Source: Saccharopolyspora oryzae
Lineage (GTDB): Bacteria > Actinomycetota > Actinomycetes > Mycobacteriales > Pseudonocardiaceae
Reading direction: 5' to 3'
Assembly (NCBI RefSeq): GCF_027853915.1
Contig: NZ_JAQGLA010000032.1
Span: 1-64,000, forward strand
Length of the DNA: 64,000 bases
Shown: one piece after another, positions 60,824-64,000 of the stretch
Numbering within the stretch: position 1 is the first letter of the stretch
Layout of the letters: every line of letters starts with the position of its first letter
Made by a program: the position numbers and the translations under genes
Notes under the pieces: model-generated
The model's database searches: none
What the model saw: only the letters and a program-made list of their open reading frames with translations
What the model was told of the DNA's origin: nothing

Positions 60824-63112
60824 TCAGGAATCGGCCAGTGGTGGTGTGCTGCAGCGCAGTTCGGGGACCGGACCGGTGTGGAGTTCGACCTCGACGTAGG
60901 CGTGCTGCCCGGAACATCCCTGGGAAAGCCGGGAAGACGGCACATCGGCGGTGAGCACGTTCGGATTGCCGTGCGCGCAGAGGGTTTCGCCCGGTCGCAC
61001 CGGATCGGGCTGCGGGTCGAACCACGCACCGGTGGGCAGCACGACCACGCCGGGCCGGACGTCCTCGGTCACGCGCGCTCCGGCCAGGCAAGCGCCGAGG
61101 TGGTTGAACACCCGGACCACGTCACCGTCGGAGATGCCCCGCGCGGCGGCGTCCCGCGGGTGGATCCGGATCGCCTCTCGCCCCGCGACCTTGGCCTGCT
61201 GGCTGAGCGCGCCCACGTCGCCCTGCCCGTGCAGCCGGGTCGCGGGCTGGTTGGCGATCAGGTGCAGCGGCCCGCCGCGCTGCTGCTGCGGGGGCAGCCA
61301 GACCGGGTGGCCGGGGCAGTCCGGGTAGCCGAAGGACTCGATCGTCTCGGAGAACAGCTCGATCCGGCCGCTCGGCGTGCGCAGCGGGTTCCGCTGAGGG
61401 TCGGCGCGGAACGCCCGGAGCGGTGCCTGCGGGTGCACGTCCGGCATCTGCAGGTCGCCGGCCGCCCAGAACTCGGCGAACGTCGGGATGTCGTGGCCCT
61501 TCGCGGCCAGGTTGCCGCGCCACTGGTCGTAGAGGTGCACCAGCCACTCGCGGGGCGTGCGGCCTTGCGTGAACTCCTCGTGCACGCCCAGCCGCTGGGC
61601 GAGACCGGCGAGGATGTCGTAGTCGTTGCGGGCCTCGCCGAAGGGCTCCAGCACCTGGTGCATGGCGATCAGGTGGCTGTCGCGGTATCCGGCGCCGACG
61701 TCCTCCCGCTCCAGCGCGACGGTCGCCGGCAGGACCACGTCGGCGTGGCGCGCGGTCGCCGTCCAGTGCGTTTCCTGCACGACGACGGTGTCCGGGCGGC
61801 CGAATGCCCGGCGCAGCCGGTTGAGGTCCTGGTGGTGGTGGAACGGGTTCCCGCCGGCCCAGTGCACCAGCCGGATGTCGGGGTAGGTCAGGCGCCGCCC
61901 GTCGTAGTCGTACTGCTGCCCGGGGTTGAGCAGCAGGTCGGCGATGCGGGCCACCGGGATGAACGTCGGGACCGGGTTGTGCCCCATCGGCAGCGTGGGC
62001 AGCCGCAGCGCCGGGGCGTCGTCGCCGATGCTGGCCATCGAACCGTAGCCGTGCCCGAAACCGCCGCCCGGGAGGCCGATCTGGCCGAGCATCGCGGCCA
62101 GCGCTAGGCCCGCCCACACCGGCTGCTCACCGTGCTCGGTGCGCTGCAACGACCACGAGACCGTGATCAGCGTGCGCCCGGCTGTCATCCTCGCGGCCAG
62201 GGCGCGGATGTCGGCGGCGGCAATTCCGCAGATCGCGGCGGCCCATTCGGCGGACTTCGCGGTCCCGTCGTGCTCGCCGAGCAGGTAGTCGGCGAAGACG
62301 TCGAAGCCGGTGCAGCAGCGGTCCAGGAACTCCTGGTCGTGGTGCCCGCCGGTGAGCAGGGTGTGGGCCAGTCCGAGCTGGAGGGCGACGTCGGTGCCGG
62401 GTTCGACCGGAAGCCAGGTCGCGCCGGACCCCGTCGGGATGTCGTCGGCGAGCGGGCTGATCACCACCAGGTCGGTGCCCAGGTCGCGCAGCGCGGCGGA
62501 CCCGGTGTGCCGGGTGATGCCGCCGGAGGCGATCGAGAGGTTCTTGCCGGGCAACCCGCCGAAGGCGACCACGAGATCGGTGTGCTCGCGGAGGGTCTGC
62601 CAGCTGTCGGCGTGGTCCAGCAGCACGCCGGTGCTGCCGACGAGGTGCGGCAGCAGCGCTTGGGAGGTGCCGAAGCTGTAGTTGTTGCGCGATGCCGTGT
62701 ACCCGCCGATGGTGTTGTGGAACCGGTGCAGCTGGCTCTGCGCGTGGTGGAACCGCCCGGCGCTGGACCAGCCGTAGGAGCCGCCGAAGATCGCCTCGTT
62801 GCCGTGCTCGCGGCGGGTGCGGTCCAGCTGCTCGGCGACCAGGTCCAGCGCGGTGTCCCAGGAGACCTCGACGAACTCCTCGTCGCCGCGCGCGTCGGTC
62901 GGGCCGGGGCCGTTGTCCAGCCAGCCGCGTCGGATCGCGGGCCGCTGGACGCGCGTGCGGTGCCGAACAGTGCCCGGCACGTTGCCCAGCAGCGGCGACG
63001 GAGCGGGGTCCGCGGGGTGCGGCTCGACGTGGAGGGTGCCGTCGGCGTCGGTCGCGGCGCGGAACGCGCCCCAGTGCGAGCTGCTCGGCAGCCACGTCCG
63101 TTCGGCGGTCAT
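60824..63112 (-). CDS. Molybdopterin oxidoreductase, BisC/TorA-like
   Basis: 762 residues from the ATG at 63112 (GGAGG upstream). DMSO-reductase superfamily: no N-terminal Fe-S Cys set, no Tat signal, molybdenum-ligand motif YGWSSAG (113-119, Ser117 by family pattern), LVVAFGGLPGKN, then GRIELFSETIESFG and a late GCSGQHAYVEVE. The lack of an Fe-S cluster and of an export signal fits cytosolic biotin (or methionine) sulfoxide reductase-like enzymes. Cofactor bis-MGD. Divergent from an SfnB/DszC-like gene, which suggests a sulfur-salvage context. Confidence 0.85.
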   Translation of the reverse strand: MTAERTWLPSSSHWGAFRAATDADGTLHVEPHPADPAPSPLLGNVPGTVRHRTRVQRPAIRRGWLDNGPGPTDARGDEEFVEVSWDTALDLVAEQLDRTRREHGNEAIFGGSYGWSSAGRFHHAQSQLHRFHNTIGGYTASRNNYSFGTSQALLPHLVGSTGVLLDHADSWQTLREHTDLVVAFGGLPGKNLSIASGGITRHTGSAALRDLGTDLVVISPLADDIPTGSGATWLPVEPGTDVALQLGLAHTLLTGGHHDQEFLDRCCTGFDVFADYLLGEHDGTAKSAEWAAAICGIAAADIRALAARMTAGRTLITVSWSLQRTEHGEQPVWAGLALAAMLGQIGLPGGGFGHGYGSMASIGDDAPALRLPTLPMGHNPVPTFIPVARIADLLLNPGQQYDYDGRRLTYPDIRLVHWAGGNPFHHHQDLNRLRRAFGRPDTVVVQETHWTATARHADVVLPATVALEREDVGAGYRDSHLIAMHQVLEPFGEARNDYDILAGLAQRLGVHEEFTQGRTPREWLVHLYDQWRGNLAAKGHDIPTFAEFWAAGDLQMPDVHPQAPLRAFRADPQRNPLRTPSGRIELFSETIESFGYPDCPGHPVWLPPQQQRGGPLHLIANQPATRLHGQGDVGALSQQAKVAGREAIRIHPRDAAARGISDGDVVRVFNHLGACLAGARVTEDVRPGVVVLPTGAWFDPQPDPVRPGETLCAHGNPNVLTADVPSSRLSQGCSGQHAYVEVELHTGPVPELRCSTPPLADS

Positions 63113-63228
63113 CTGGTCCTCCTGTGGCGGGCGTCCAACCCACTGCACCATAACCCGACGTCCGGAGCACCTGAAATTCCGGAGGACCGGAGTTTCAAAT
63201 TGGAACTGCGGTTCCCGTGGCAGCCGGA

Positions 63229-63290
63229 GTCCTCTGTGGATCGTTGTGATTTTTTCTTAACCGTCGTGAAATGAGGAGTCCACAGAGGAC
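63229..63290. promoter_or_regulatory. 12-base inverted repeat with T-rich spacer in divergent region
   Basis: GTCCTCTGTGGA (63229-63240) and its exact complement TCCACAGAGGAC (63279-63290), separated by 38 bases holding TTTTTTCTTAA. It lies between the divergent molybdoenzyme (63112) and flavoenzyme (63406) genes. Also near: GAAATTCCGG-AGGA-CCGGAGTTTC (63171-63194, one mismatch). The T-rich spacer may hold promoter elements. Confidence 0.5.
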
Positions 63291-63405
63291 GGAATATGCG
63301 TTGACCACCATCTGGAACGGGCTTGAGCGGGAGTTCGCCACGGGTAGTGTCCGGGTCCGGAACTGTTGGTGCACTTGGTGTTTCGCCGGATGGTTGAGGA
63401 GTTCG

Positions 63406-64000
63406 ATGGTCAACGTCATCGCCGACGACGCGGAGGCGCTCGCCGTCGCCGCCCGGCTGGGGGAGCGGTTCGCCGAAGGCGCGTCGCAGCGGGATGCGCA
63501 GCGGATCCTGCCGGAGGACGAGCTGGACGAGCTGTCGCGGAGCGGCCTGCTGGGCATCACCGTGCCCAGGAGGCACGGCGGGGCGGAGGTGTCGTACCGG
63601 ACTTTGGGCGGCGTCTTCCGCCTGCTGGCAGCCGGGGACTCGAGCATCGGCCAGATCCCGCAGAACCACTTCTTCTTCCTCGACGTGCTCCGCCACAACG
63701 CCACCGAGCGTCAGTTGACCTTCTTCCACGCCGAAGTCCTCGCCGGCAAGCGGCTCGGCAACGCCTTGGCCGAGGCGGGCGCGAAGAACGCGCACGCGTT
63801 CGAGACGAAGCTCGTCGCACAGCCGGGCGGTGACTTCCGCATCAGCGGGACGAAGAACTACACCACCGGCGCCCTGTTCGCGCACTGGATCCCGGTGTTC
63901 GCCATCGACGGGGAAGACCGGGTCAACGCGGCGTTCGTGCCGTCCGGGGCCGACGGGCTGGCGGTGCTGGACGACTGGGACGGCATCGGGCAGCGCACGA
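63406..64000 (+). CDS. SfnB/DszC-like acyl-CoA dehydrogenase-fold monooxygenase, 5' part
   Basis: Starts at the ATG at 63406 and is open to the end of the window (198 residues visible). N-terminal helical part with LSRSGLLGITVPRRHGGAEVS, IGQIPQNHFFFLDVL, then GNALAEAGAKNAHAF, FRISGTKNYTTGALFAHWIPVF, and VLDDWDGIGQRT. The pattern (LGNAxxE, GxKxYxTG, DWDGxGQR) is that of SfnB and DszC, reduced-flavin-dependent monooxygenases in sulfone or thiophene desulfurisation. The C-terminal domain is beyond the window. Divergent from the molybdoenzyme. Confidence 0.85.
   Translation, partial: MVNVIADDAEALAVAARLGERFAEGASQRDAQRILPEDELDELSRSGLLGITVPRRHGGAEVSYRTLGGVFRLLAAGDSSIGQIPQNHFFFLDVLRHNATERQLTFFHAEVLAGKRLGNALAEAGAKNAHAFETKLVAQPGGDFRISGTKNYTTGALFAHWIPVFAIDGEDRVNAAFVPSGADGLAVLDDWDGIGQRT

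Overview
The window is about 70% G+C and reads as the chromosome of a filamentous actinomycete. Pseudonocardiaceae fit best and Saccharopolyspora is my first guess. The signs are an InhA-type enoyl-ACP reductase directly followed by ferrochelatase, an Emb-type arabinosyltransferase, an XRE/DUF397 pair, DasR-like sites in front of chitin-active LPMOs, many TetR/MarR/IclR/LysR/AraC regulators and GTG/TTG starts. I see no tRNA, rRNA, CRISPR array, prophage or origin. The only mobile element I can recognise is one IS200/IS605-type insertion.

Layout. 1-1.4 kb: 3' end of inhA, then hemH. 1.4-6 kb: a secreted intradiol dioxygenase, a histidine kinase/response regulator pair, and a small cell-wall protein with its class F-like sortase. 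6-10.5 kb: a compact biosynthetic locus (UbiA prenyltransferase facing methyltransferase, acyl-CoA dehydrogenase, type III polyketide synthase, DUF2071-like protein) whose last three genes overlap. 10.5-16.1 kb: a chitin/cellulose LPMO, an AraC regulator facing an MFS exporter, a LigD-like polymerase/phosphoesterase and a type II NADH dehydrogenase-like flavoprotein. 16.1-25.8 kb: small regulatory and housekeeping modules (XRE/DUF397, YbaK, lipoate-ligase-like, DinB, methyltransferase/XRE-cupin, MFS, secreted nuclease, hydrolase/PadR, nitronate monooxygenase). 25.9-31.5 kb: an acyl-CoA catabolic locus (SDR, acyl-CoA synthetase and TetR on one strand, two acyl-CoA dehydrogenases on the other). 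31.6-39.6 kb: transporters, an HNH nuclease, YciO, a cold-shock protein, MarR/MFS, a nitrobindin-like protein, a VOC protein and a 40-residue membrane protein.

39.6-45 kb holds a phenylglyoxylate (lower mandelate) operon: a LysR regulator faces benzoylformate decarboxylase, an aromatic-acid permease and an aldehyde dehydrogenase, giving a route from benzoylformate to benzoate. 45-49.3 kb: a two-gene module made of a DUF7019-like protein and a 1177-residue Ser/Thr kinase with TPR-like helices and 14 WD repeats. Next to it, at 49.3-51.1 kb, lies the IS605-type element; its right end abuts the stop codon of pobA and its tnpA frame runs open into the DUF7019-like gene. 51.1-54.6 kb: pobA, an IclR regulator and an SNase-like nuclease. 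Two long palindromes here carry four exact copies of an 11-base word. 54.6-60 kb: Emb arabinosyltransferase, an AEC permease and a BMP-type lipoprotein. 60-64 kb: a second LPMO, a BisC/TorA-like molybdoenzyme, and the start of an SfnB/DszC-like flavoenzyme.

The strongest unexplained signals are regulatory DNA: the TTTCCATTGAA palindromes near pobA, the 33-base nested palindrome at 25.83 kb, the repeated TGGTAG half-sites at 17.23 kb, three DasR-like sites (one in front of a dioxygenase), and the inverted repeat at 63.2 kb. The least understood protein system is the DUF7019-like/kinase-propeller pair.
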